In this document: positions 31,898-46,500 of the stretch, piece by piece
How positions within the stretch are numbered: position 1 is the stretch's first letter
Layout of the letters: each line of letters begins with the position of its first letter
Source of the DNA: Pyrocephalus nanus
Lineage: Eukaryota > Chordata > Aves > Passeriformes > Tyrannidae
Length of the DNA stretch: 64,000 nt
Direction of reading: 5' to 3'
Assembly (NCBI GenBank): GCA_038380795.1
Contig: CM076259.1
Coordinates: 26,084,977 to 26,148,976, forward strand
The notes under the pieces: generated by a model
Databases searched by the model: none
What the model saw: the letters and a program-made list of their open reading frames with translations, nothing else
Told to the model about the DNA's origin: nothing
Made by a program: the position numbers and the translations under genes

Positions 31898-34288
31898 ATT
31901 ATAATGTAAATGTTCTATATTTGGGCATCATCGCTTCAGCATTAGCTGTTCAACTAGTAGTAAGGCAAATAAATAAAATTACATAAACATTTACATTTTT
32001 CTGGAGACTGCTCTGAGGCTCACAGGCAGCAGCGTGAGGAACTTCCACTCCCATAGTTGTATATATTACCCACCCAAGTCACATTCACTACCTTGAAGAT
32101 AATTTCAGTGTTCTCTGAAACACTTCGTAGCCATGGATTTCTGTAAAATTCCTGCATGAAGACACTGGCAACCAAGCCTGGGGCCTGCTGCTTGTGGTTT
32201 ACGTTGTGCCATGACCTTTGAAACACATGAATGTTAAATGATGGATTACATTGTTTGAGATGTGGGTCAAAAAATAACACCCAAGGCTGGGAAGATATCT
32301 GAGAGTTTCCCCAGTTTAAGCACAGTTTCAATCTACAGCATGTACTTCGAATAGTTACAATGCTGCTGTGCTTGTTGAACATAAATTATGAAAGCAAAAC
32401 TGTATTACACTGAGCTTTGTACTATCTCTGATGCAAAACAAACAAACAAACACATCATCCTCAATTGAAATAGTCTGTAGGCATAGCAAAACAAGGCCTC
32501 AGACTGGGAATTAAACCTGACTTCAGTTCCCAGCTTTGTCATTTACTGTCAGGAATTTCTAAGTTTCAAGTAGGAAACCTTCAAGTGGAATAGTCCTAAC
32601 TGCCTTAACATGACACTTTGGATCCTCAGACAAAAATATGTAAGATTAACATTAAAGTATAAAGTATTATTCTTTTATTTAAAGATATTTTCTTGTTTAA
32701 AAAGACAAATACAAATCAAAATTACTCATTGCATACTGTTTAAAAATTCACTTTAAATGTGCTAGCATCCCCTTTAACTCTTGAATATCTGAGAAGACCT
32801 GTAACTGGATTTAATTTCAGTCCTACTTCTTGCCCTCAGCTAGCTTGTTGTCATTTAAGGTCAGCTAAGGTTTACATACAAAAGCACATAAAAGTTGGGG
32901 GGTTTTCCTGAAAAATACGGGAGACCACCAAGCCATCCACTCTTGCCACTTTTGGAAGTTATTTCCCTTCTTCTGCCCCCATCCACAGTCACAGAAAAGA
33001 AGCTGATATGAACAAAACCAGAACGGAGGTAAAAATACTAATTTTAATTCAGAGTATTTAGTGTATTTACAATAGAAAGTTTCTCTCTGGTCTAAAGATG
33101 AGAGATTAAAAAAATCCATGTTACAAATGTGTGGACAACCTGCACCTGATGCAGGCTAATTGATTTTTGCTACTTTTGGTTCACCCAGGGTAGTAGCAGT
33201 CAGAAAATGATGGTGAAAGCCTGGAGATGGTACCAAATGGCTCTCACACCCAAGTAGCAATCACAGAATGCAGTTCAGGAAGTAGTGTGAAGTTATTCAA
33301 AAGTTGCTAAAATATCTATACAGACACATATACAGTCCCATTTGCAGTTAGATTAGATTCATTGAATCATTCAGATAGATAAGCAGGTAGACATAAGCCT
33401 ACCAACCTGTGTGGAAGCACAGAGTTGCAGAGGTGCTCATGCTACCAGGTGAGTAGGTACCATCTCACCCAGACAGATGCATGCAGTCCTTCCCACTCTG
33501 CACTTGGACAAACACACAGGCAGGTGTTTTGTTAATGCTAACTTACATGGTTTCTAGGTATAGGAAAAAAACTCGGAAAAAAAGCACCAACTCTCTCATC
33601 TGACTCGCTGGCTCAGAACCCCTACTCCCCTGGAGCCTGAGGGAAATGGTGTGTAAAGGATACCATCCTCCTGTTTCTCAGAGAGCCACCACTTCTGAAT
33701 CTCAAAGTCTTTTGCCACAGCGATAATTACTCGTTGATACCGAGAGGGGGCAATCCTCTCCTGCTCCCAGAAATAGGCACATCCTCCCACCACTTACCGA
33801 GTGGGAATCAAACGGCTGCAATGTGAGCCACTTCAACTGGTTGATCTCGCAGAAAAATAGATCTGCAAGAAGTGAGTAAGTGCTTTAGCATCTGAACAGT
33901 CAGCCTAACCAAATCACCCTACAGGTTTACCCACCACATGGTGTGTGGAGCACCTGTTTCAGCAGCAACTTGTCCATAGAGTAGCTGATCTATCAAGTCA
34001 CTCGGAGCTCTTGTTTTCATCTTGGTCAGAGTCCACACACCTCTTCCTTTATGAGATGCTTTACCTCCTTGAAAAAGGAGTTGTTGCAGGGGTCTGTCGT
34101 GGCTTAAAGGTGTTGAACTACATGGTGGTTGAGAAGAAAATATCAGCCTTCCTCCAGCATAATCTGCTGTTGTCTCCAACAAACCTGTGTTAGCTGACAG
34201 TGTTAGGAAGATGGGGAGATATGGGGAAAGGAAGAGAGTTCTTATCCACTCTTAACAGTCATAGCACAGGCAACAAAGCAGAAATAGA
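31898..34288. other. Intergenic and TNFRSF1A 3' UTR region
   Basis: Between the CR1 upstream of METTL16 and the TNFRSF1A stop. Part is probably TNFRSF1A 3' UTR. Candidate minus-strand poly(A) hexamers are ATTAAA at 33043-33048 and AATAAA at 32674-32679; I cannot tell which is used. A 65-codon minus ORF (33596-33793) and a small open segment bounded by AG and GT (about 33800-33866) match nothing I know. Confidence 0.5.
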
Positions 34289-34590
34289 TTAAAGATGGTT
34301 GTGGAGGCTGCAAGGCTGAGGAGAGTTCTGGTTTAGCAAAGCCTCTTGAATAGCATCACTGCAGCCACTGAGCTCCATCTGGTTGAGAACAGAGCTGATG
34401 TGCTCCACAGTTGCAGCACGGCCCATCTGCAGTTTCCATAGTCTAAGCATTTCGTACTGGGCGTCTCGTAAACGCCGATGGTCCAGCTCAATTCGCTCTA
34501 GGTCATAGTCACTCAGACCCAGACGCCGCACAAACTCTTTCCACCGAGATGGCGGTACGTGATCCACCACAGTGTAGAGAATAGCAGGGT
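34289..34590 (-). CDS. TNFRSF1A: TNFRSF1A last exon (death domain)
   Basis: Acceptor TTCTCACAG. Encodes PAILYTVVDHVPPSRWKEFV and RRLGLSDYDLERIELDHRRL, nearly colinear with the human death domain, ending ...CSLHNHL and TAA. Confidence 0.96.
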
Positions 34591-37500
34591 CTGTGAGAAG
34601 AGAAGGAAAACTGTGAGAAGCAAGATTATGCGGCCTCAAGGAGAATGCAACTAATCCAGGGCTGGATGGTGCCTTGGGATCTTGCATTGCCCCCTCCTGT
34701 TTAGGTCTTCTACAGAGTAATCACACGGACTCGTGTGATGTCCAGACTTGCTCTTATCCCTCAAAATGTAATGGTTTTGAGCAGAGGTAAGCTCACATGC
34801 TTAGGGCCTTGTAGTCAGGGAAAAAGATTGTTCTGGGTCACTACCCCAGAGGCATTAAAACTGACAGCACGTCAACACAATCCATTTTTCTGGTAGGGAA
34901 AAGGGACAACAGAAAGGCCTTGCACAGATATTTAGCATCTACACATTCACGGGCTCTGGGCATGCTTTTGCCTTTGTACTGTGCCATGCATGAAGTATAC
35001 ACACAGGTCATGTACACTGGGTAAGATCTGTCCAACGTACTCCTAGCTGCATCTGCATAATCAGGTTCTCATTTGCCTGGGGAAGGAGGGAAGGATGGGG
35101 GAGTTCCACTTACTATCTGGAAGCTGTGTCTTCCTCGCAGGTGTGACACAGTCCGGTAACTCATGTGAACTTTGTGGCAGAGGTGCAGGTGGTGTTGCAT
35201 TCACTGGCAATTCTATTTCCTTGTGGGACCCAGGAAGAAGGATGGAAACTTCATTTCTTTTTACCTGAAAGATACATTGTTTATTTCAGAATCACCCACA
35301 ACAGCACAATATACCTGTCTCCTGCAAGTAATCAATATCTTTACAGACTAAAATTTATCCAAGACAAATTTGGGGGAGCAGGTGCTGAGATTTTAGTTCT
35401 TCCTATATGCTGTGTTTGAGCAGAAAACATCACGTATTTCTTTCCAGCAGAACCCTAATGGTTTAAGTCTTTTTTGGCACCAAAAAACAGTAGTCTGGAA
35501 AAAAACCATTTCTTTACAAATCAAGTAAGGCTGAGACCCAAAATCACCACCATTCTAAAACTCCACATTCCACCTTTCCCATCAGTCTTCTCTGTAAGGC
35601 TGTGGAAACCCCACCTCAAATACTGCTTGGACTCTCTTATTTCTACATTGGACCTAAGAGAATGCTGTGAAGCAGCACTGAAAGGCTAGTGGAGTAGTTC
35701 ATCTGAAGTGACGGAAAATTAGTTAAATCCTCCAAGCTTGGGGTACACAGAGAGAAAAGAGGATTAAGGGCCAGTTATCTGAACAAAATGCATCCAGAAA
35801 GAAAAAGGCAAAAACCAGGAGTTTGAGAAGCATCTTCTAGAAGAAGGTAAGTAAAATGTTAATAGCTACACTTCTTATAGAAAATTATTTCTGAATTAAA
35901 CAGCCCTATTACTCAGCTCATTTGAAAATACAAGGCCTGAAAACAGCCCATGGGGAAAAATATTACCCTTCATCCCAGGCTAACATAGTTGAAAGTGGAA
36001 GGTAAGGTCTTATACCCATCATCTTGCTCACCTCTGGTACTGGCTCCTTGGTTGTCTGTGGCAAAGAAACTTCAAAGGAAAGAAAAAGAAAGTAGAAATT
36101 ATTTTTACTTCCTCTGGTCCCAGAGAAAACAGGAAGGCAGTTATCACAGCCCTGCTCTAGAAAAGGGCTTATAGCAAAATGCACATATCCCAGCAATGAG
36201 CTCACACACACTTCCACTCACAGCTGTGGGCATGGATGAAGAGTTGCAAGAACCTTAACAATAGCCTTAGCTATTGAGTTCTCTGGCCTTGCAGAAAAGT
36301 GGAGTAAAGGGATTCCACTTGCCCCCTCACATGTGTGCACATACAGAAACACACAGAAAATTATGTCTATCCCAATCAATATCACTGCATATGCTGCTGT
36401 ACTCACCACAGGAGTAGAAAGATGACATTATCCTATTTTCCTGGACCAGCTTCCCAACTTTATTTACAATGTAGAAGATAGAGATAACTCCAAATACTGC
36501 AACAAGGATGCCAAGGACAAGGGTCCCGCCTGGACAAAAGGAAGAGAGCAAAAGTGTGAGTGACTAAGAAAGGAAGAGGTAAGTGCTAGAAGAAGAACAG
36601 TAAGTGAAGATATACATAATTATATGTAATGGTTTGAGACAGTGGAAAAAATAACACTTTTCAAAAGGCATTAACAGAACAACAGCCCACACTAAAAAGA
36701 TTCCACTGCCCCTCAGTTCCCTGAAACTCACTTAGCTCAGATGAAGTTGGTGGGGTAGTCACTGGGCTATGACACTGCAAGCATTCTTCTCCAGTGCAGC
36801 TGAAAGAGCAAACCAGAGATGTGAGTGTGCATGAAATGATACACTAGCCATTTTCAACCATCCTAATTAACTTGCAGTGTGGCGAGTGACTTTGGCTTTT
36901 TAGTGGGTTGATGCCTACACAGAGGAGACTAGGGGTGGCAGAAGGGAAGACCTAATTGCCCTAGAAAGGCAGAACATTGTAAAATTATGTCTAGATGGAA
37001 AGAACCTTGGGAAAAATTTCCTCCCTCCTTGGAGTTCATGACTGCTGTCTCTCCTACTCAGTGGTGGGACATCCAGAGTAAAAAAGCTCACCTGTTGCAA
37101 GGCTTGCAAATGTTACTACGTGACAGGAAGAACTGAGGCTTACACCTGCAAATCGTGTCCCTGTCCTTTGAACCTGTAGGGAAAAGAAGAAACTGTTGCC
37201 ATAATCTGGACAGAGAAGAAAACAAAAGGAGAAAAGTCCACTCCAAGATGGATGAGTGATTATCCCTCTTTAAGCCTGGAAAACTGCTACTGAAGAAGAG
37301 AAAAAGGATTCAGTCTACTTGCAAGACAGGATTAGAGGAGGATAAATGTAAATAAAAAGTAAGAGCACCACTGTCCTTGTAGGTGGGACATCTCTGTAGA
37401 GGCTTGGAAAGGGACTCAAATTACAGTGCAGCTGAAATTGGTCTAATGTGCAAAAGCAGGAAAAGTTACTCAAGTTCAAGCATGACAGGAAGGGGAAACC

Positions 37501-40500
37501 ATATTAGTCAGGCAAAGATGAGGGAGAAGTGGTCCCTGAGCAGCTGGGACTGGTGAGGAAGTCAGTCTAGGGCAGGGAGAAATCACTTTAAGCCATGGGA
37601 CACATATCTACTCTTATGATCTGATATTCTGTGAGTGGAAGGGGTAAGAAATGCAAGCGCTATTGCTTCTAAGCAAGTCACAGGATGGACACTGAGTAAA
37701 ACAGGTGTGAGGAGGAGCAGACAAGAATAGTTATCGAAGGACTTCAAGCTACATGAGAGGAGGGAAAAAGGTACTAGAACAAGCAGCATTCTGTGGCAAG
37801 TGAGGGACAGGACTAAAACAGTTCTACATCAGCTAAGAGGGAAGGAAACTGCTCAAGGGTAGCACACAATGATGACAATTGCGGATAAGCGCAAGTGTGG
37901 AAACTGTGACAAGATTACTGAGCACCAGAGGGAACACACTCACCAGTGAAACAGCAAACCTTACACTAGACAGGGTAAGAGACGGGAAAGGGATCGGAAG
38001 CAGCAGAATTTGCAAAGGAGAGGGGATAGCTTTAGGACAACAAGGTAAAGGGCATTTAAGGGACATTAGACTACAGCACAAAGTGGAGGGCAGCAAACAG
38101 TATTTGTTTAAGATCTCTGATTCCTGACTGAAGATGAGGCACCTTAGGACAGGTAACAGAGGTACTTCTCCCAGACACCTGCATTATCCCAAGGTAATGC
38201 CCAATTCCACTGGGTATAGTTCAGCATTACCTAAACAGCTCTTTAAAACACTGCACAGAACACTGTGGTGGTTCAGCAACTGACTGATAAGGAGTTCAGC
38301 TGAGCACCAGGGCCAGCAGTATTTTCGTCCATTGTACTCCAAGTGCTTCCAGCACTGGTAGGGAAATGCAATGAGCATGAGGAAAAAGACAAAAAAAGGA
38401 AGGCAAGAGGGAAACCTGCTCTAAAACACAAAGACCTTGCTTCAGGACGGGCAAGGCAGAGGCACCAAAATTAACTAGAAAATAGCACCTCACAACACCC
38501 AAAACCCCTTGTTCAAGGACAAAAGGAAGAAACTGCAATAGAAAGCAGGGATTGATGGCAAGGCAGGAAAAAAATGGCAGTCTTTTTGGGGAAAGGGAGC
38601 AGACAAACCCAAGAGTTGCTCTGAAACTACAGTAATTTCAGGGCAAGGCACTGCAGCATGTCAGAAAAGAGCAAAGTGTTGTTAATGTCTTCCCTAGTAC
38701 AGTATGTCCGTACTGGAGCCATATCCATGCCATACTCACAGCTGGCAATAATCCCATTGTCACATGAGCTGCAGTTCCTACACTGGAAGAGATCAGGTTC
38801 AGAACCAAACTGATATTGATTCTTCAGACATCCACATACAGTATCTTGCTTTGGGGTGCAGGGGGCCTCTACTATCTGCTGGAGTTCTGAGGAAAGAAAG
38901 GAGAAAGGATTATTCCAACCTCTTCCCTCACCTTCATCTGAAAGCACTGTTACAATGATAGGTATTGTTATCCCCCAATTGACATAAAAGGGTCAAAAAG
39001 GCCTGCAAACTGTTTCTCAGACTGTAGTAATTTGGTAACCCTTATTCCTGCTGTCCCCAGTCCCCTCCCATACACCATCTTACCCATTTGACTGCTTACT
39101 TTTTCAAGTTTCCTCACTCACCTTGCCATCCCCTCCAGTCCCCATCCACCACCATTTTCCTCAGATCCTAGAGGGTTGATAAGAACTCACCTGTACGACA
39201 ACGTGTACACTGGAAGCATTTAGACATGATGTTATCAACTGCTGTGAATGTGCCATTAGCACACGGAAGACAGACAGGTGCCTGGTCAGGCCGATCACAG
39301 TCTCTTGCCTTGTAGGTACCTGCAAGAAAATCACCTAACAGAGCTCTGACAGGAAGGCAAATGCATTGTCTTAGAGAGGACCAGAGTCACTGGTTCCTCA
39401 AAGAAACCCTGGAGTTTATGGTGTGAGGACCAAGTATGCTTCCTCTCACCAGTGTGAATGACACAGACAGCCCAAGAGATAAAGAAGAAGAAGGGGTAGG
39501 TACTAAGGAAGGGAGCACTGATGTAGCTGTAGGAAAGAGAAAGTTTGAGAGTGTGGGACAGGGAAATGCCCCCGAGATGAAGGTTGCTACTACTGTATTT
39601 ATTTTACATACCTGCATGACACCTCATGCAGCAGTGGGTCTTTCTGGGATGCAGGTATTGGTCCAGTTGACAATGCATCTGCTTCTTTTCTCTCCTCAAG
39701 GGGTTAGAGGGGTCCCTTCCATCCAGGGCTACACGATGGACTTGCAGTGTATATGGCACCGGAGTAATTTCTACAGATTCCTTTGTCAACACACAGATAA
39801 ATGTTAGGATAACCTGTAAATGCAGATGGAGGGAGAGGGAGAGGGAGAGAAACAAGGTGAGAAGACATCATACCCCTTGCAGACTGCACCTCTGACTTCA
39901 GCACTTAGAATCAAATTTTATTCTAACAGTGAGTTCAATTTACTCGACAGTTCTGAGATTAGCACTCTCCACTGACAAATGTATGGGGGGCAGATGATTT
40001 ACAAAAACAAAAAAACCAACAACAACAAAAATGGATGCCTGTCATCTCTGTTAGTAATATGCCATATAATGGTCTCTATGACAAACTGGTTGTATATAAA
40101 ACACTTTTCATGATGTGCAATTTACAGATAGAATGCTTTGAAAATGCTGCAGCTTGTGAGAAAGTTATGCAAGAGCAAAGGAATGTTTTTATTAAGGAAG
40201 GCAGTAAGGCCATCCATGTAGATTTATCTAGAATAAATACAGTTCCACAGAGAAGAATGCATCCCATACTTGCAGTTCTACTGAGTAAATACACAAGATG
40301 AGAAGTTTGGAATAAGAATGCAGAGGAGGATGTCACTGCCTTAAAAGTACAGGAAAGCTTCCAAAACTACTCCTCAGCAAGGCAGCCCTAAAAATATGGG
40401 AAATTCAGGTTTTCAACTTCTCCCCACATAAAACATACCTCTTAAACTACAGCTGATGACATCAGCCTGTACATTCTGACACAAAAATGTGCATTTTCTT

Positions 40501-43500
40501 TTTTTTTTAAATTACTTTAAGATTTTAATTCTATTTTTCCATTTGAAAATTACTGTTGTCATGCCAATCTTAACAGAAATATTAAGGCTGGCATGACTGC
40601 CACATGACTGTAAGAGAGCATGAATATGTACACACACGCACTAACAAAAGGTTAGAAGAACAGCCTGTATCAATAATGAAGGACGCCATTCCCTGGACTT
40701 TTTTTCAAGACACTATTCCCAGCAGTGAAATTGAGAAATATGTTTATGTCATGGCCAAAAGGTCTACACTCTGGTAAGACCACAGCATAGATGACTCATC
40801 ACTAAAAGATCCTGCACCAGGAGGATGGTAACGAGATTGCAGCATATCACAAGCCCTATTCCTTTGCCTATTGGCCTAAAAGAAAAACAGACCCCAGGTA
40901 TGTATTTCAAATATGCATTCAAACAAGGAAGAAACATACAACAACAAAAAGATTTAAAAAAAAAAAAAAAACAACAAACAAAACAAATCCAAGTAACAAC
41001 TTGACCCAAGATTTGTGAAACCTAGATTCAGCAAGTTTCTACACCAAAGACCCATCCCATCTCAGATGATAACTCCTGAAGGATATGATAGATTTGCCCA
41101 AAACCTAGTTTGAAATACCATAAAGAACTCTAGCAGCACGATGAAGACTTGACAACCAGTATCCCTTGTCATCCACATTGCACACAAGTGATCCTGGCCA
41201 CACCATCTGGCCATATATATGTTGATGCTTCTGAGTGTGTTGCAGAGAGCTTGTGCCAATGCATCAGATTGTATGAATCAAGTAATTTTTTTGCAAAAAA
41301 CACCACCGCATGCAAATAGTCTCACACAGAGTTTTACCACGCTATCTTGCCTTCAATTGTAATGTTTGCCCAAGCTTCCTTTTTTTGAAAGTGGCAAGAT
41401 GCCCAGCTCTACAGGCACAGCTTCAGAATTCTGTTTCTTTTTTGCTTTTTCAGCTAGGAGAGTTATAGCAAAAGCAAAGCAAACCAATAAGGGTAAACCA
41501 CAATGCTGATACCAATTTTGTGGTTGCAAGCTTAAGAAAAGATACATAAAATGAGATGGCTATGACAGCCCCATGCTGTCCTGTTTCTCTCTCAGAATTA
41601 AAGCTTTGGGGGAGAAAGGTACATACATAAAAGCAACTTAAAACCTCAAGAAGCATGGGGCTTTGCAACTCTGACAAAGCTAAAACACCATTTTTCAGAG
41701 AGCTCTGTCATACAAGGACACGTTCAATAGACCAGATGTTAAATGGCGAACAGGAAAAGAGAACCACATATTTAAATAGCTATCATTTCAGACTTAATTA
41801 TCTGACCACAGGATAATTGCAAGCACTTCAACAACTCCTCTATAAGAAACAAAAACTGTTTCAGCAGATGGCAGTCTTACAAGATTGCATCCCTGCAGGA
41901 AAATGGGTAAAAGATCATTCACACAGATGTTCTAGTCTGACACACATCAAGAATAAAAAAATCTCATTCTCTGGCCAATGATCGATTCCCTGACATAAGA
42001 ATATATACAGTCGGCCTGTAAGTCACACAAGTCAGCAACAGAAAGAAGATGGAAGTGTCAAAGATTAAGCCAAAAACACAGAGAAAATTGGTCAGATACA
42101 CCTTCAAAACCAAAAGAAAACAGAAATATTTTCAATTTTTCAGATTAGGTGAAAGTGTGTCTATACGTGTAATAAAACCAGAGTGAACACACAATTACTG
42201 ATCATAATCTGAGGAACAGTGAGTCACAGGCCACAAGTGACTCACAAACCAATGGCTTGGCCATCCAGAAAAACCATTCACATGGTGAAAAAAACCACCA
42301 CCATTTTAAGCAATTTCCCTAGCCATTTTTACCGATTTACACCAGTGACAGACTGCATAAAATTCAGGCAATACGTGAAAGTAAAACAGTCTATTCTATT
42401 TCAGTTGGAAAGGATCTACAACAATCATCCGGTCCAACTGCCTGATCCCTTCAGGGCGGACCAAAAGTTAAAGCATGTTGTTAAGGTCATTGTCCAAATG
42501 CCACTTAAACACTGACAGCTTTGGGGCATCAACCACCTCTCTAGGAAGGCTGTTCCAGTGTCTGACCACCCTCTCAGTAAAGAAATGCTTCCTAGTGTCC
42601 AGTCTGAACCTCCCCTGGCTCAGCTTTGAACTATTCCAAGGTGTGCTATCACTGGATCCCAGGTAGAAGAGATCAGCACCTCCCTCTCCCCTTTCCCCTT
42701 TTCATGGAGCTGTAGAGAATGATGACACCACCCCTCAGCCTCCATCTTTGCAAACCAGACAAGCCCAGACACCTCAGTAGCTGCTCAAAGGACATGTTTC
42801 CTGTGAGGCAGAGGGTCTGCCAGCCCTTCCACCAGCTTTGTTGCTGTTGAAAATTATATATTCCTTGAAAGTAGCTAAGTGCTTATTTGACATAAGTTAG
42901 AATTGTTAGGCTGCAAGTTGAACTTGTAGGCTGCAACCTGAACCATATGGCTGTGTTGTGTAAGTCAAAGATGGATCATAGTGAAACATGGAGATAAAGA
43001 CCTGAATGTTAGTAATAGTTAGAATTAAAAAAAAAGGTAGCTTAAACATGACTTAAAGATTAACAGCTAGAGTGTTAAAAAAAAAAAATTAATAGCCCAT
43101 AGATTGTGGTATATGAACTGTAAGAACCATATTATAACGTGAACTACAGAACTGGCCAAAACCCCCATCGAAACCAACCTAAGAAGATGTGATGCTGACC
43201 ATGTGGCAACCTCTTGGAAACAAAACAGTGAAGACAGAGAAGACCCCAGACCCTAATAATGTTTTGTCCAGACTGTCATGTGAGGAATGGGGAGGTCAGA
43301 TCATAAGGGTATCATGGCCCAGGGATTTCTCTCTTCAGGGTCCCTCTTTTGAGGCACTTAGCTCCAGCTACCAGATATCATAATTGACTTGTGCCCATAA
43401 GCCTATCTGGTGGAGATGAGAACCTAGTGTCAAGAATTTCTTTAACAGTTGGCATCCTCTGGGCACATTCCAGGACCTTCACTTCCCTCTGAAATGGTGG

Positions 43501-46500
43501 GGCTCAGAACTGCACCCAGCACTCAGTGTGAGGCCACACCAACGCTGAGCCCAGTGGGACGTTCCCCTCCCTCTGACTGGCTGGTGATGCCGTGTTTGAT
43601 GCTCCCCAGGACGTGGTTTGCCCTCTGGGCTGCCCAGGCACACACTGCTGACTCACACTGAGCTGCTGCCAACCAGCACCCCCAGGGCCCTCTCTGCAGG
43701 GCGCTCTTCAGCCACTCCTCTCCCTATTTATACTTGTGCCTGGCAGTACTGCATCCCCAGGTGCAGGATCCAGCATTTGGACTTGTCAGATTTCATTCCA
43801 TTAATCTTTGCCCAGTGCTCCAATTTATCTAGAATAAATGCATTGAACAGAACTGACCTTAGAACTGAGCCCTGAGGAACCCTGCTGGTGACCAGCTGCC
43901 AGCCAAATGTGGCTCCATTTACCAAGCACTGAAGCCTCAAAACATTGATAAAAACTTGTCAAGGCAAAATCTTCTGCAAGTGAAATAAGATGATTTTCTA
44001 CTGTTAGATATACAAGATACTTAACTTCCCAGGAGAGAAAACAAGTACCCTCTAACCAATGCTGCATAGAAAAGCAGACAACCTGTATTACCTAAGCTGA
44101 ATGATAATTAAAACCACATCATGCACACTACTGATTCACAATCTCAGTGAGTGGAGACTCCCCAGGGAAAACAGAGTCAGCAGAAACTCTAGGTTTTACT
44201 TCTGAAACTGATGCAGGAATAAACAAAATACGTCAGATGAAAACCAGAATGCTGCTTCCTTAAAACATTCCACTTTTCTGGGTGACAGCTACTTTCCCCT
44301 CACATTCTCCTCACATGTGAGGCAACCTTAGTTCCTTCTTATGTCTCATGCCAGCACTTACTCAACAGCTACAGTCAAAAAAAAAACAAGGCACAAGCCC
44401 AAAAAAGCTCTTCTATGCAAAGTTTTGATAGCTAAAACAGGAATTAGGAGCCCTTTCACCATCTCTAAACTCAAATTTTCTTGAATTACTGCCACTACTA
44501 CAATTCTCACCCTTGCTGCTCCTTCTGCCTCACCAGGCCATGCTCAGAGACCTGCAAGTGAGGTGACATCTCCACAGAGTAAGGCAAAGAAAGAAAGGAA
44601 CAGCAAAGATAAAAGTGAAGAACACAGCAAGATCCCAGAAAGAGAGGTGGTGTAAATAATAAAGGATATTTGAGGGCAGTGTTCTCAGGCCAAGGACAAA
44701 TAAGGCACAGTGTCTGAAACAGCAGGACAGCACAAGAAAGTGCAGCATATCAGGGCTACCATATTATCACCTCAGAAGGCCAGGAGTACCAAATTACTCA
44801 GCATGGATGCCATGACTCTATCACATGCTCTGCCTGCCTATGCAGGTCTGTAGCCCTGCTGCTACCTGCAAGACTCCTTGCCCTCAGGGAGAGGTGTGGA
44901 GAAAGCAGGTAGAGTATGACAGTGTGATAGGAAAAAGAGAGGGTTGTGTCGGGAACAAGACTCCCTCTCCTAGAAACTCAGTGGATGCCTAGAGGTGAGC
45001 CAGGGCTGGTCACATAAGAGAAAAACTGAGTGAGAAGGATGGGATTAGACAAGTGAGACACAACTCCTAACCCACACACAGCATGTTATGACCCCATGCC
45101 TGTTCACATGAACTAACAGGTGTAGCAGGATGCTCTGCCTAAGTGGGAGTAAAACAGCTCAAACTTCACCCTGTTTGCTAAAGTTAACAGTGGTGGACGG
45201 AGAAGGGGGTGTCATGCTGCTTTGGGTGTTGAAGAATGCTGAGATCAGCCCAAGTCAGCAATCCCAAAGTTAAATATTCTGGGGATGTGAAGAACGATGT
45301 TTCCTGACAGAAACTGGCACCAGTGAGGATGCAGTGAAGTTCCTGGTAATGGAACTGATAGTACTGATAACTTATCTAAAGCTGCTGAGCTGACCTGGCT
45401 AGCCTAGAAACATAGGACTGACAGTCAGTCACTTTACAGTATAAAAGCCTAGTTCCACATTTTAAGAGCAGGCACGCCTAAGACACCCCTTCTAGAAGTG
45501 TCTGTGGAAACTCCTCCCTGGAGTGGTGATGCCCCTCCAGGTTACTCCTCAATATTGAGCAGAAGAGATTTGCCAACGATTGTTGGTATGGATGAGTAGC
45601 ATCAGTCTAGACTTAATAATTATTTTGCTAGGTTTAATATTGTTCCTTCAATATTGCTTAAAAAAACGGCACACTATACTAGTAATTATAACTATCTATA
45701 TTGTAAATAATTGTGAATGAAGTCTTTTAGTCTAAACATTATCATCAATAAAATAAATATTTTATACATGCAAATAGATTTAGTTTGCCATTCTTTATCC
45801 TGGAGGACAAAGTTGCACAAAGATTCAATTGGAATAACTTAACCCCTTCTTTCAAAAGAGAATTCCATTTTGCAAATTCCTTTTTTAAACTAATGAACTA
45901 CCTGCAAATAAAAGGCATTATAAGTCATTAGAATGTCTCAGTATTTCTTAACAGAAAGTTCTCTTGGCTTAGGAACTCAGCATGACACATACTCAATGCA
46001 CAAGTATTCTACATATTAGACAACTGTTAGCCTTTTTGATGACTCATACAAAATTACTCAGCTTGGATGTTCAGAGGAAAACAGAGATCCTGCTCAGATT
46101 GATGAGTTATGAAAGAAATCAGGGTCCAGAATTAACCTTATGTTCTTGGACTGCTTCAGCCATTTCCAAAAGCTCTTTGAGGTTTGCATATGTTTTAGTT
46201 TGCTATACAAAGATGCACGGGAAACCAGAACTTCTGCTTTACACATTGAGAAATGTGCATTAAAGCAACATTTACAGGAAGCTTTTCTCATTGCTCACTA
46301 AAACCTGGAAAGGTCAAAGAAGGCTACAAGAACTACTATTATAAATAATCCCCCATTTTATGAAGTTCAGATAGAGGAATGCTGTGCTTTAGGCCTTGTC
46401 TAAAATCAGGAGACTGGCAATAGCTTTGATACAATGAAGAAAGGCCTTAGAAATCTTAACTTAAAACCCAAGAAAATTGTGATTGTCTATAAAGATCATA

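Larger units (their letters stand above)
34591..39190. other. TNFRSF1A introns 3 to 9
   Basis: Short introns between TNFRSF1A exons; the longest is 37174-38739. No repeat family or extra gene recognised. Confidence 0.5.

Noticed and set aside
33596..33870. Possible extra exons on the minus strand downstream of TNFRSF1A
   Set aside because: A 65-codon ORF and an AG/GT-bounded open segment exist, but they are only about 20 bp apart, match no family I know and could be 3' UTR.
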